Shown piece by piece: positions 48,904-61,682 of a stretch of DNA of 64,000 nt. This DNA comes from Leucogyrophana mollusca. Lineage: Eukaryota > Basidiomycota > Agaricomycetes > Boletales. Within the stretch, counting starts at the first letter, position 1; each line of letters starts with the position of its first letter. Below the pieces are notes generated by a model, which made no database searches, was not told the DNA's origin, and was given only the letters and a program-made list of their open reading frames with translations. A program made the translations under genes and the position numbers. Location: the NCBI GenBank assembly GCA_021014945.1, contig MU266481.1, forward strand, positions 1 through 64,000, given 5' to 3'.

Positions 48904-50914
48904 ATGGCATCAACTCCCGAAGGAGGCATGACCTTGAACGACAGCAAGTCCAATTTGGCACTTTCAAAGTCCAGCAGCGGCGAGGTCGAACTTGCAGTCC
49001 CCGCTGTCCCCGCACCTCAAGGGCCCCCTCAGTTCCCCGAGGGGGGTCTCCAAGCATGGTTGACAGTCCTTGGAGGGTGAGTGTTATAGTTTGGTTCACA
49101 GTTGTAACACTCATCATTATCCCGGTCGATGACTCAGGTCTATGGTTTTGTTCTGCACCTTTGGTGTGGTCCAGTCATTCGGAGTCTACCAGGACTTCTA
49201 CACGGTGAATGGGATGTTCTGGTGCACTGTCCTCTCAGAACTGAAGACACATATATTCTAGCGTAAATGGCTCGTCGGGTATACCACCTCGGACATCAGC
49301 TGGATAGGTTCAATGCAGACGTTCCTTCTGTTCGCCGGGGGTCTGCCCGCAGGCAAGCTCTTCGACGAAGGCTACTTCCACCACTGCATTGGTGCTGGTT
49401 CGCTGATTTACCTCTTCTCGTGAGTGTTGTCGTGGTGCATGTCCCTCTCAAGTGACGAGTCCCTCCCTCGCTTTGCAGTATATTCATGCTGTCACTGTGC
49501 GAACAGCACCAGTACTATCAAATGTTCTTGGCGCAAGGAGTTGGCATGGGCATTGGTATGGGCCTGCTCTTCTTACCAGCCATTTCGGTCACTTCACACT
49601 ACTTCCGTCGCCGACGCACTGTTGCAATGGGAGTTGTCCTGGCGGGTAAGTCGCGACCGTATATTTGCTAAAATTATGCTCAGTTTTTGCCAGGTTCATC
49701 TCTTGGCGCTGTCATTTACCCTATCATGTTAAATAACCTCTTTAACGGCAAAGTCGGCTTTGGCTGGGGTGTCAGGTATACCTCACATAATTATAAGCTT
49801 GCCCCTGCATTCGCTCACCCGTGCACACCCAGAGCTGCCGCGTTCATGGACCTTGGATTACTTCTGATCGCCAACCTCATCATGAAGACGCGGCTCCCCA
49901 GCCGCAAGAATCGCCCCAATAGCAAGCCAGTAGAAATTAAGTGCATCCTCACCGACTTCGGGTACTTGCTGTGCATAATTGGGTGAGGAGTATGGCATTA
50001 TAAACACCGTCGTGGAGTACTCATCGTGTACATAGTGCAGCGCTTGTGTTTTGGGGCCTGTTTGTTCCTTGTGCGTTTTCGTGGTTTTCTTTGCATTGTT
50101 AGAGACCCCTGATCTCCCTCCCAGTCTTCTACCTTCAACTTTTTGCTGAGGTACACGGCCTTTCGTCAAAACTGGCGTTTTACGCGGTGGGTCGCCTTCC
50201 GTGTCATTTCATCTCCAGCCTTTTCTTACACACAAGCTCTAGATCCCCATCATGAACGCCTCCTCGCTATTCGGAAGGACGGTACCCAACTTCCTTGCCG
50301 ATTTCGTTGGTCCATTCAACGGCGAGTTACCCAGCCCCACCCCCTGCATGCACCAACTAATTGAAACCATTCAGTCATGATTCCCTGCACGGTCATTGCC
50401 GGTGGACTGATGTTCCTGATGTTTGCTGCAACAAGTCTCAGCGGAACGGTGGCGTTCGGCATCCTATACGGTTTCTTCTCTGGTGCCTGTGAGTATATTC
50501 TTGGAAATGTTGTGCACAAGCGTTGCTCATATATCATCCGCAGTCGTATCTATTATCACGCCCGCCGCGGCGTCATTCTCCAGGGATATTAACGAAATTG
50601 GGTACATCAAACCCCTTTGGAAGCTGACTTGCTTACCGATCGTCTATTTCTAGAATCCGCATTGGAATCACGTCATTCATCATCGGGTTTGCTTTGCTGA
50701 CGGGGACTCCCATCGCTGGCGCCTTGGTACAATATGATGGCCACTATGTCTGGTACCGACCACTGGTGTTCGCCTCAGTTCGTGCACATCACGCTGCGCC
50801 CTCTGTATCCTCGCTAACTACGCGCTGTTTCAGGTTGTTGTGTTGGCAGGTGCAGGTTTCCTGACCGCTTCGAGGTCATACCTCGCGGAGCGAAAGGGAA
50901 CGAAGACTGTATGA
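48904..50914 (+). CDS. MFS transporter, monocarboxylate-type
   Basis: Major facilitator of the fungal monocarboxylate transporter-like (MCT/Mch) group, plasma membrane. About eleven exons. The cytosolic N-terminus ends QFPEGGLQAWLTVLGG, the typical entry to helix 1, then SMVLFCTFGVVQSFGVYQDF. Other family words are TSDISWIGSMQTFLLF, GVGMGIGMGLLFLPAISV, HYFRRRRTVAMGVVLAGSSL and AVIYPIMLNNLF. In the second half are MNASSLFGRTVPNFLADFVG, VMIPCTVIAGGLMFLM and RIGITSFIIGFALLTGTPIA with GALVQYDG. The end is ASRSYLAERKGTKTV, stop at 50912-50914. Exons from 48904-49076, 49138-49204 and 49262 onward were checked in phase; the middle joins were not all verified. Substrate is likely a monocarboxylate or related acid; its D-lactate dehydrogenase neighbour supports lactate. 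Confidence 0.85.
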
Positions 50915-52558
50915 AAATATCACGTCTAGTGGACGCCCCGCGGTGCTCCCGCGCACATTTACGAGATCAACGAGCGGGTGCAGTCTGGACAGGCGCACCT
51001 GAGTATATAACTCTGACGACGCGATTTTGCTTGAGCGACAGGACGAGGCGGTTGTCATCTCATATTTTCTCACGATTCACGATAATACACTCTGGGGGGG
51101 CGATAGAGTGGAAGACACGTTGTACATATGGATGGAACCTTACGCACATCATTATCCATAGCATTGCCGGCTGGGCACCACTTTTGTATATTGTCGCATC
51201 TACTTTCTGTTTAAAGCATTATTTTTCAACCCGTATGAAGCATCAACTGGCGTTGAGGACGTTGAGTGCCCACTGATCCGTGTTCGTGTGGTGCGATCTT
51301 GCGGGTCGCGTGGTATCTCGAGTCCGGTCGTCGTGTCCATAATCCGCGTCGCACGAAATCTACAATGACCGCCTCCTTGTGATCCTGTCTATCCCCTTAT
51401 CGACACTGTTGTTCTCACCTCGATGCAATCTCTATCCTGCGATAAACGACTCGGATAGTATCGTAAGATATCTCCGAGGCAAAAGGTCCACCAGGGTTGA
51501 AATGTCATTTCTGGATTTCCGGCGGCCCATTTGTAATCGCGATATTGGCGTTCGGTGAGCGTGCAGGTTGCCGTCACAAACATTCCAACAAGAACAGCTT
51601 AGGCTAAACATAGAGCTTACGGGGAGTAATCTTACCACTTTTGCCTCTCTCGACGAGACACTGCTGCCATCCCCGCGGGCCCGGATGTCGTAAGACAAAG
51701 ATGGCGGTGGTCAGTAATGCCCGAGACCATCGGTAAGTGCGGTATCGTACGATTTGTGTCCGTCAAATGTTTGAAACTGGCCCACCCCCCCAGACCTCAC
51801 AGTCGCAAACAGAATGGGGCACCCCGCCGCCGGCGCCACAACGACGGCGGTAAATTCGTTTCATAACTTAAACTTTAAGAGGCTCGTAGCATGAAAATTA
51901 ATGAGTGCATCATGTCTTTTGACTTTCCAACTAAGTTTTCCTTTTGGGCTTTGCTTTGCTCCAGTGAGGCTATGAAGCCCAGCGACTCATCAATCTGATA
52001 CAGTTCTTCGATACTCCCCGCAGTCGTTTGTCCCACTTCTATTCCTATAACCAGTGTGCACTAACGGTCTGAATTGGGTACCGATCATTTGACAGCATGA
52101 TTGTGACAAACGACCTGCATACACCCGAACAGAAAAAACGCTGATGCGGCTGATGTGACCATCGCTTGTGCACAGTGACTTATTCCCAAAACCTGCTGAA
52201 TTATCCGTTCATCCTGTCCAACTTGAAGCTTGAAGGCAGACTCCGAGTCGCATCCGAGTCCTGCTCGGTATCAGGAAACGAAACTCGGCTGATACACACC
52301 AGGCTTTTTATGGTGTACAAATGTCGTGCTCTAAACTGATCCGGGTTGGTACCTCAATACGCGACCCGAGTAGTACATGTCCTACCGGGACCTGCCCCGA
52401 CATCCCGAGGTGCGCACAGAAGCAAGACAGAAGGAGCTTTGGTCTGACCGATTCAGCGAGGTCTTCAAATAGGTCGCTGAGGGCACGGAAAGATGTAGGG
52501 TGTCTCTGCTATTATCCTGTACATTCCCAAAGCATTTCTTCCCCTCTACGCCCCGATT
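50915..52558. other. Intergenic, about 1.6 kb
   Basis: No conserved coding block on either strand. It includes a C-rich run near 51782-51794. It separates the transporter from the D-lactate dehydrogenase, both on the plus strand, so each gene probably has its own promoter. Confidence 0.45.
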
Positions 52559-55257
52559 ATGACTTTCACGATTTCACGACTCTTTTCATGGAGCCTTATG
52601 AAGGGCCGTCAATCCATAGCCCACCCCAAGACCACACCCAAATCAAAGTGTATCCATATCCGAAGTCCACCGAAGTCTTGGCGGACTACCTCCTTACGAC
52701 CTTACAGTACGATGATCACTCGACCCTCCGGATCTTTTGTCAGCTTTGCCTTGATTGCTAGTGGCGCATCTGTGTGCAGTGCTGTTGCTGGCTACTGGGG
52801 CGCTTTTCGGGGCGCTGAAACGAAGGGAAAGGTCGTCGTTGAAGCCCCTTCCACCATCCCAATCGACGCCGAACCCAAGGTGGCCAATTTCATTAGGGCC
52901 ATCGAAGAACTACACGAGGCGTTCCCAGAACCTTCCATAGTCTCGACCGACGCGAACGAATTGTATGCTTACGCCCAATCGTCCTATTCTCAAATCCCCG
53001 GTGAATTGTGTTCCTTATGCACCCGTGATCTCCGCTGACCGGCCACCCTCCCAGGATCACCACATGCAGTCGTTGTCCATGTCCGAAGCACGGAAGACGT
53101 CGTGGCAGTGGTAAAGATATCAAACAGGAATATGGTCCCCCTAGTGCCTTATTCGGGAGGGACCAGTCTAGAGGGAAATCTATCAGCAGTATGAACAACT
53201 CCCTTCGTCGGATCGCTGCATCAGAGGCTCTTTTGCTGATGTGGATTCTATTCTCACATTCATAGCCGCCCTCTGGAAGTATCTGTGTCGATCTTTCCGG
53301 ATTGGACCAAATCCTCGCCATCAACGGTGAGCGCTGTGGTGTCTTTTCTTAGACGTCCCGATTTTCCCTCCATCGTTTGAATAGCCAATTGACCGTGTCC
53401 TTGCAGAGGCGGACGCCGATGTGGTGTGTCAAGCAGGCGTTACATGGAACAACCTGAATGACACGCTCAAAGAGAAAGGTATGCGGCCTATCCTCGCTCC
53501 AGCATTCGGCCTTAATGAAAATTTTCTCAGGGATCCCCCTCTTTTTTCCGGCAAGCTCTTTGCATGCGGGACTGTGGCCTCTTTTCATTAATTAATCTAC
53601 AGCTCGACCCAGGCCGTGATGCCACGATAGGTGGCATGATATCGACAGGATGCTCTGGAAGTAAGGTTATTCATATTCACCATAATTATGCACCGCAAGC
53701 TGACCGCCTTATCTAATCTAAGCCAATGCGGTGAAATACGGGACAGCAAGGGGAGAATGGATTCTCAACGCCGTGAGTTTTCTGCGGTCACACAGAGCTA
53801 AGAATAACCATTCAAATTGGTTACTGGAATATAGACCGTCGTTCTTCCTTCAGGCGAGGTCATTAAAACCCGACAGCGCGCAAGAAAGTCGTCTGCAGGT
53901 TTCGATGTCACCAAATTATTCATAGGTGCGGAAGGTACCCTCGGCATAGTCACGGAAGGCATGTGGAGCGTCTTAATCCTTTATTCGGTGACATGGCTCA
54001 TTCGTTATACATTTTTTGCGAATATTCGGCATACGCCACACGACCGCTGACTCTCAATAGCCACCCTGCGATTGGCTCCCCTTCTTCCATCAACTGTTGC
54101 GGTAGCACAGTTTCCCGACATACGGCAGGCGACTAACGCTGTATGCGATATCCTGAACCATGGTGCCGCAATCCGTAAGTGATGGCAAGCTTGTATTCTG
54201 ACGCCACCTTCCCCGGATAGAACTGACCAGAACCACGCGTCCCTGGCAGAATGTGTCGAAATCATCGACGAGCTCACCATCAAAGTACTAAACCAGTTTG
54301 GGTCGTCCACAAGAACATGGCCAGAGAAGGCAACACTATTTTTCAAGTTCCAGGGTTCCGCGGACGCTATTCGGGACTCGTCTCAATTCGTTAAGACCGC
54401 GATAGAGAAGCATGGCGCCACGGGGTACGAGCTTGCTTCGAATGACGAAGAGAGCGAGAGTATCTGGGCGGACCGACGAAACGCTTTATTCGCCGCGTTG
54501 GCGTACCGGCCTGGGAGTAAAGGATGGATCACGGACGTGTGGTAAGTGCTTGGAGCATTGTCCCACGGACATTTTCCTCCAGGCTGTGATGTGATTGCAC
54601 ATCGACGCTAACTCCTTTGTCCGTGTCAAAGTGTACCAGTGTCACGTCTCCCTGATCTCATTTACGCGGCAAAACAGGACTTTGAAGAATTGGGGCTAGT
54701 TGCACCCATTGCTGGCCATGTGGGCGACGGTAGGAGCAGATCACTCTGTGGAAAACCACAACGATGATCTGATCTGTACTCCTTCGGTATAAGGGAACTT
54801 CCACGCACTCGTTCTATACCGAAACGAGGAGGAATTAGCTCTCGTCCGTGAAGCTGTCGGTAGGATAAACCGAAAAGCGATTGAACTGGAAGGGACTTGT
54901 GAGTAATCGCGCCTCTCCGGGTGACCAGGGCTTCGATACTAACTTAACGGATCATTGCGTGTGGTGACATCTGAAGGTACTGGGGAACATGGCATCGGTA
55001 CCGGAAAGCGAGACTACCTCCAGACAGAATTGGGCGAAGGTACTGTGGCTTTAATGCGACAAATTAAACGGTGCTTAGATCCAAACAACCTTTTCAACCC
55101 CGGAAAAGTAAGTCACCAACCGTTAGGACGCCCCCGGTAGACTGACGGCGGACGGCGGACTTGACAGCTGTATCCTGATGACACCCCAACGTCCCACGTT
55201 CATCTATCAACGACTCCTCAGATGACACACCGCGAAGAACGGATAGAGACCATCTGA
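52559..55257 (+). CDS. DLD1: Mitochondrial D-lactate dehydrogenase (cytochrome), Dld1-like
   Basis: FAD enzyme of the VAO/GlcD family that oxidises D-lactate to pyruvate and passes electrons to cytochrome c. About ten exons. The start [18 protein letters not shown] is followed by a basic presequence and a membrane segment ([20 protein letters not shown]), as in inner-membrane Dld1. The FAD-binding region has [38 protein letters not shown] and [13 protein letters not shown]. The substrate domain has [17 protein letters not shown], then [16 protein letters not shown] and [11 protein letters not shown]. The last exon adds [16 protein letters not shown] and a stop at 55255-55257. Exons 52559-53000, 53055-53188 and 53266-53326 were checked; later ones follow clear splice sites. 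No inactivating change is seen. Confidence 0.9.
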
Positions 55258-57014
55258 CAGGGCTAGGGGGCGAGTGTTTTGCTTTCTGTTTTGGTGTATT
55301 TGTACAACGGTTTCTGTATGACTTCTGATCTTTGAGTTCTGGTAATTCAAGTGTAACGTTCAGTATCAGTGGCTTTAGATTGGGATGACTTACGACCCTT
55401 CCACAGCTCGAATTTACCACACGAAATCATGGTAATAGAACCTTATACCCCGAGATAAGAGTAAGATCCCAATGATCATGCCCACCCTCAAGTATTGAGA
55501 TCTTTGGTTTGGGCGGGCTTTTGCAGTAATGGGACGATAACCATCACAAATGTGCTCCCGCGAGTGTTGGAGCGACAACTCCAATTAAGCCGGGACAGTT
55601 CGCGCTAACCAATACGAGTACCTACACATCCGTGCACCAAAGGTGTAGGTTCCGTGCTCCTTTTAAGTCGGACAGAGGGTTGGGCCTGGGACGCGGGGTT
55701 TCAAGTCAAGGGCGACTATTTCGTGAAACAGACGTCTTCCAGATAATAATACTTACAAAAACGAGTAAGTGAATATTATGACACTCGTGCGAATCAGCAC
55801 CTACCCTCGGTTAGTTTCATTCGTCGGAACGGGAACCGCCCCGTCGCGCATTCAACCAGGAAGCCAGCTGGTTATCGAGGCTTCGCCACCGTGAGACTCG
55901 ACGTGAAGTGTCGCTCGGCAGTGGAGAGCTTATCGCATGAGGTGGTTTCTAACGGGCCCCGGTGAGCCGTTGGCTAGCTGTTTGAAGAACGTTTGTCACC
56001 GCATAAAATAAGGCATTACGAAGAGCCTGCGCGGACGGCGTAATTTTTCGCAGGAAGTCAAACATTGCCGTTTCAAGTGGCAAGCCACTCGCGTAAGGAT
56101 CTACACTCCCCTGTTATAGTCACATACCATGTGAACAGAAAGGGCCGCCATCCCATCTCATCTCATGAGCGCGAAGGATAAGACAAGGTCACAGTCGTCA
56201 TCGGTAGTTGCCGACCCAAGCGCGCAGTGTGGTAGGCTAGTATTTTTGTCCCCAGACCTTGGCTATTATTGTTGGTGGCGCCAGTCACTGTCCGATCCGA
56301 TGAGCTCATCAATGTTCCGTGATTGCGTTGAACGGTTGAACCTACTTTGGACACCGAAGCGCGAGGTCCCATCTCCCATGAGCTCTTTCGGCCGTTCCAC
56401 CAGGTCAATCCACTGGCGACGACAGGGATAACGACCGCATCAAAGACGTTGCAGGTTTTACAAGGTTTTACACATGAAGCATGTGCACGAGGTCTCGAAG
56501 GACTCCTTGTGGTATTCCGGGAAGAGTCGGTGTGACAAAAAACCCGCCGAATCTCCGCTACAAACGACAGGAGGAATAACGATTCCCCCAAGACCAATGT
56601 TTGTCGTATCGATGTTGGGGCGAGCTAGAAGAGAAATGATTGCAAGAGCCTAGTGATGCTAAGAGCAGAAGCAGGAATTCGAAGTGGACGGGCATTAGTC
56701 TCGACTCGAAACAATAAATCAGTGTTGGACTAAATCAAAAATTCACAGTGATTAGACTGACATACGGTCGCAGAGCCAAGCCGTTCTGGGTAGTGGATAA
56801 TGTCGCAAATATTGACCCCGCATCGCCCTTCGCTAACCACTCTCCCTTTCTCTCCTCTCTCCCATCGTCCTTCACAGCCTACTTCAAGCTCTACGTCTCA
56901 TCCCCAATTCAGAATCTAACCAGTGTACAACCAAATATCGTCCGGGTAACATAATAATCGTATCTGCCAGCGCACGAACTAGCTCTTCGTCCGCGCCACC
57001 GCGTCCGCCAGTCA
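55258..57014. other. Intergenic, about 1.8 kb, gene-poor
   Basis: A 144-codon minus-strand frame (56163-56597) has no recognised domain and weak coding character. A hairpin with 8-bp arms (acctacac and gtgtaggt, 15-nt loop) lies at 55620-55650. The right end presumably contains the promoter of the flavin monooxygenase. Confidence 0.4.
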
Positions 57015-58895
57015 ATGCCAGGCGACGTGCTAATGATTCCTCGAAGAACTTCAAATATGCTCCGATTTATCGTCGTTGGAGGCAGCATAGCAGGCCTCGC
57101 TTGTGCGTATTCACTGCAGGAAGCCGGTCACCAGGTGACAGTGCTGGAACAGAGTAGCGGAACATACAAGGTACGTAACAGATCCTCGACAAAGGTAAAA
57201 CCTAAACATCACCCTCAGAGTCGTGGCGGTATACGGTCACCTCCAAATATGACCCGCCTGCTAAACCACTGGGGCCTTGGACCCGCGATAGCCAAGGCTT
57301 CGATAAAGGCAAATCAGTTCACGTTTAATGATGGTATTTCGGCTTTTATAGTCTGCGAAGCGGAAGCCATATGCTCAGTTTTATATTTTTTGTGCATAGG
57401 GCTCTCTGGAGAACTATTAGGCGTGCTGGTCCTCCATGACAAGATCATGAAAGCCCTTTTGGCAGACTTCCTCTATATACAGGTTGGTGTTTTCTTTACC
57501 GTTTTGGGGTGTATCCGGCGGACTTAACTGGGCGACTGTAGCACGGAGACCTCTTGACAATACTTTATGACCTTGCGAAGAACGCCGGCGTGATATTCGA
57601 GTACAACACAAGGGTTGAATCGGTTGATCCCTGGGCTGGAAGCGTAACAACCCAGAACGGCGTCAAACTTACTGCCGATGTAATTATCGGCGCAGACGGC
57701 TACAAGAGCATAGTCCGGACTGTTGTCGTCGGACCACAGTCCCTGAGGGGTGTGCGGGACAAGCGAGTTTCAGTCAAGTGAGTTTCCCCAACCTGTAGAC
57801 GGTGATACCAGATGAACCCATTGCTACGCTGCAGCCTCACTGTTCCGACAGAATTGATGCGGGAACACGAAGATCTCATTGATCTCACAGAATCACCAGA
57901 AGTGCAACTCCAGCTTATTTCCGTATTCCTTCTACTGACTATATATAGTGGACATTATGGCTGGGTGACGATTGTGCTATGCATGGTTTACTTACCGTGC
58001 GTAGTTATTGTGGCTTTTTCGAGGTCGGCCAGGGTCTGACAATTGTATGACTGACGTACAGTGCTCTAAACGAGAATATGCGATTGTAATGCATGTTCCG
58101 GGCGCACCGAGTCTCCCGATACACGAATCTTGGGCAGAAGAACGGCCCCTTGATGATGATCTCCTGAAGCTTGACCGATTTGAGCCTCGGTGGGTTGTCT
58201 GTCTCCCACTTTTGCACCAAGCCGCCATCGTTGATTTGGTCCACAGTGCACGAAAATTGGTTAAACTTGCAACGTCGATGATTCCCACACATTACATCAT
58301 CCACGAACCATTTGATAACTGGGTACACGAGAGTGGAAAGGTAGTCCTCGTAGGCGAAGCAGCACACCCACTAATGGTTGGTTCCAATTCCGTCCTCTGA
58401 CCCAGTCAGTGACGCATTTCCTTGCAGCCAAATGGTTCACACAATCATGCAATGTCCATCGAGGACGCAATGACGCTCTCGACCCTCTTCTCCCTCCCGG
58501 CCACTCGCTCACAGACCCCACTCCTTCTCGCCGCCTACGAAGAGCTTCGTCAACCCCGCTGCGCCAAAACACAATCGTCCGAGCGTCAAAAACGAGACTT
58601 CATCTGTCTTCCGCATGGCCCCGAACAACGCGCACGCGATGAAGGACTTCGCGAGGCACGCTCGCGTGCACTTCTGGATTGGGACGAGGCAGACGAGGAA
58701 TTCCTCCGAGACACTTGGGAGGAGTATATTGACTTATTCGCGTTCGACGCGCGGGAGGCTGTCGAGGACTGGTGGACAAAGTGGGGAAATGCGATGCGTA
58801 CACGAAATGGGGAGGCTAAGTCAGAGGCTGGACACGAGAAATTTAAGGTGCCACGGCTGGAGATCAACGTGCTACGGGATGGCTTGGTGGTATGA
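57015..58895 (+). CDS. FAD-dependent monooxygenase, salicylate-hydroxylase-like
   Basis: Group A flavoprotein hydroxylase. The dinucleotide-binding start is MLRFIVVGGSIAGLACAYSL with LEQ closing the fold. I list ATG 57015, but ATG 57057, directly before this fold, is equally likely. Next come GGIRSPPNMTRLLNHWGLGP, the exon with LLGVLVLHDKIMKALLADFL, and GDLLTILYDLAKNAGV. The second motif is ADVIIGADGYKSIVR. The FAD-ribityl motif is VLVGEAAHPLM, split by an intron from PNGSHNHAMSIEDAMTLSTL. The C-terminus is charged and helical and ends LRDGLVV. Several middle exon joins (57340-58380) are inferred rather than fully checked. Substrate unknown, probably an aromatic ring. Confidence 0.8.
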
Positions 58896-59430
58896 TCGCC
58901 GAGGGCTGGAGGGCTGGTTTCCCCTGAGGGTGAGTACAATATAGGGCGGTGAGATTTAACTGGGGAGGTGAGATATACGGGCGTGGAATCGTTAACGATT
59001 GATAGGGATGACTCCTGTTTATGCTTGATGTCACTTAAAGGTGATCATATCATTTCCTTGATACGCTTACATATTATCGTGTTTCGTTGCTCTTGTGCTT
59101 GTTTTCTGTGTTGTGTAGTAATCGCGCAATCGATGTCCTTATGATAGCCTTCTGGTGTGGAGTCTAAGGTCTATCAATTAACGATAGTTACAATACCACC
59201 TCGTCGCAGATGTGTACTGTGGTGGCCACCGTGACCGGAGGATAGGACTATCTCGATCGGCGGCTTTCCGCCTTCCGACAGGATGCCGGTTATCAGCGAT
59301 TTGGTCACGGTAGGCACTCCTCCCTGCGAAATTTAGCAGATATTCCTCAGGCTAGTTGGCTGCCACTTCCACTCCCTTGGAATTCGCGAGGCTCTCTTCT
59401 GCTAAGGTCTCTTATCCCTGGTCCCGAATC
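58896..59430. other. Intergenic, no hydantoinase-A remnant
   Basis: About 535 bp between the monooxygenase stop and the hydantoinase-B ATG. I looked for the N-terminal hydantoinase-A half on both strands and saw none. A 14-bp perfect palindrome, aatcgttaacgatt, sits at 58987-59000. Confidence 0.5.
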
Positions 59431-61682
59431 ATGGCGAAAATACCCAAAAACGGGCCCGATCCTATCCTCCTTACACTCTTTGCCAACAGGTTCATGAGCG
59501 TAGCCGAGGCCATGGGACGGTCTCTTCAGCAAACCGCTATCAGTACTAATATCAAAGAGCGACTTGACTTTTCTTGTGCACTCTTCGCTCCCGATGGTGA
59601 CCTTGTAGCGAATGCACCATTCATTCCGATCCATTTGGGTTCGATGAGTTTGTGAGTATGCAGAATTCGAGTGATGGAGCACGGCGATGACACGAGTGTT
59701 AGTGCCGTGAAGTACCAAATGAAGCTTCACGGGAAAGATCTCAAGGAAGGCGACGTGCTTATGACCAACTCTCCACATGCAGGTGGCTCGTGAGTACATC
59801 CTCGAACTGCGATCGAGTGCAGGACTAAATGCCTTTCAATGAAGCCATCTTCCGGACATAACCCTCATTACCCCTGTCTTCGACACCAATTCGAATGAGA
59901 TCATTTTCTTCACTGCTTCGCGTGGACACCATGCAGATATCGGCGGCATCCTCCCCGGGTCGATGCCACCGACATCCGTGAATATATTCGAAGAAGGCGC
60001 AGAGATAGTAAGCTTCAAGATTGTAAACAACGGGGTATTCGACAAGAAGGGTCTGTACGAGTACATGATAGACAAGCCTAGCCAATACCCTGGCAGTTCC
60101 GGCTGCCGGAACATCAAGGATGTAGAAAGCGACATCAAAGCTGTAAGTGTGCTGCCAAAGTAAAGTGCTATCTTACTCACTCGTTTATAGCAAATAGCTG
60201 CCAATCACAAAGGCATACAGCTTATCCGAGCCAGTGAGCTGAACAAGGTTTATGTATGTTCGGTGTACTGATAATCTGCAGTCGTGGACGACTACAGCCT
60301 GGAGACCGTACAAGAGTACATGTACCATATCCGTGCGAACGCGGAGAACTCTGTCAGGAATCTTTTGCGGGAGGTGGCAAAGCGAGCTGGCTCCAATGTC
60401 CTCACATCCTTGGACTACCTGGACGACGGGACACCGGTATATCCCTTCGCTCAATGCCTTTTGTTTGATGGCGTTGATCCCCCTTGATTCCCAGATACAA
60501 TTAAGAGTCGAGATCGATGAGAAGGAGGGGTCCGCCGTCCTAGATTTCGAAGGAACAGGCCCTGAAGTTCGGGGAAATCTCAACGCCCCTATCTCTGTCG
60601 TTCACTCTGGGGTGATCTACTCCATGCGCGCAATGTTGGATGTTGACATACCGCTCAATGCCGGATGTCTTGTACCCCTCGAGAGTATGTGCAACCTATC
60701 ATATCGAGATGGCCCTCAGCATTAATGGCCAGCATCGCCTTGTACATACAGTCAAACTTCCGCAGGGGTCCGTTTTAGGTCCTTCAAGAACGGCTGCGGT
60801 ATGCGGCGGGAACGTCTCAACGTCCCAGCGCATCATAGATGTCGTCCTTAAGGCATTCCATGCATGTGCTGCCAGCCAAGGTTGCACAAAGTAATCAATG
60901 CACTTCTTTTAGAGGACACAAATCTGACTGACGTACAGTAACCTCACATTTGGTACCGGAGGCAAAGACAAGAATGGTGTAGCTGTGGCTGGTTGGGGTT
61001 ATTACGAAGTGAGTGGTCAACTTTATGACCTGTACACTGTTCACATCTTTCTGAAAGACAATTGCCGGTGGTTCTGGAGCTGGACCAGGCTGGCATGGGA
61101 CATCGGGGGTGCATACCCATGCCACAAATACGCGCATTGGCGACGTCGAAATCCTTGAACGGCGTTACCCCATCCTAATGCATCGCTTCGGGCTGCGTTC
61201 TGGCTCTGGAGGAAACGGAAAATGGCGCGGGGGCGAGGGTGCTATAAGAGAGTTTGAAGTTATGCACGGAATGCAGGTTTCCATCCTGAGTGAGGTGGGT
61301 GCCGAGGCTCCATTTGATCTCGCTGTATACGTCCCGAAACTGATGACACGTGCTGTAGCGAAGGACGCGAGCGCCATATGGTCTAGAGGGAGGCGAGCCT
61401 GCCATGATGGGCCGCAACACATGGGTTAAGCAGCGGCGCCAAGAAGACGGAGACATTCCTGATGCTGACTCGAAGGAAAATCTCGGGCCTCGGCACATCA
61501 ATATCGGAGGGAAAGCTACAGTGTTCATGGGAAAGGGTGATCGGTTCTTGATTGAAACTCCTGGCGGTGGAGGGTGGGGCGTGCCAGAGCCCGGAAAGGA
61601 GGAAGAGGTGAAGGGCCACAAGATCGCGTGGGAAGCAAGAGGTAGCTTTGCGGAAAGAGCAGCTACGCAGGCCTCGTTCTGA
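59431..61682 (+). CDS. Stand-alone hydantoinase B / 5-oxoprolinase C-terminal half
   Basis: Corresponds only to the HyuB half of the ATP-dependent 5-oxoprolinase that opens 5-oxoproline in the glutathione cycle; fungal oxoprolinases are normally about 1,300 aa with HyuA plus HyuB in one chain. Here the first ATG (59431) gives [20 protein letters not shown], exactly where HyuB starts. Blocks in order are [97 protein letters not shown] and [20 protein letters not shown]. The rest are [19 protein letters not shown] and the tail [14 protein letters not shown]. About ten exons have clean splice sites with no stop or frameshift. It probably encodes about 600 residues. Activity would need a partner A subunit. 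Confidence 0.85.

Noticed and set aside
56163..56597. 144-codon minus-strand frame
   Set aside because: No recognised domain or supported neighbouring exons; left as intergenic.
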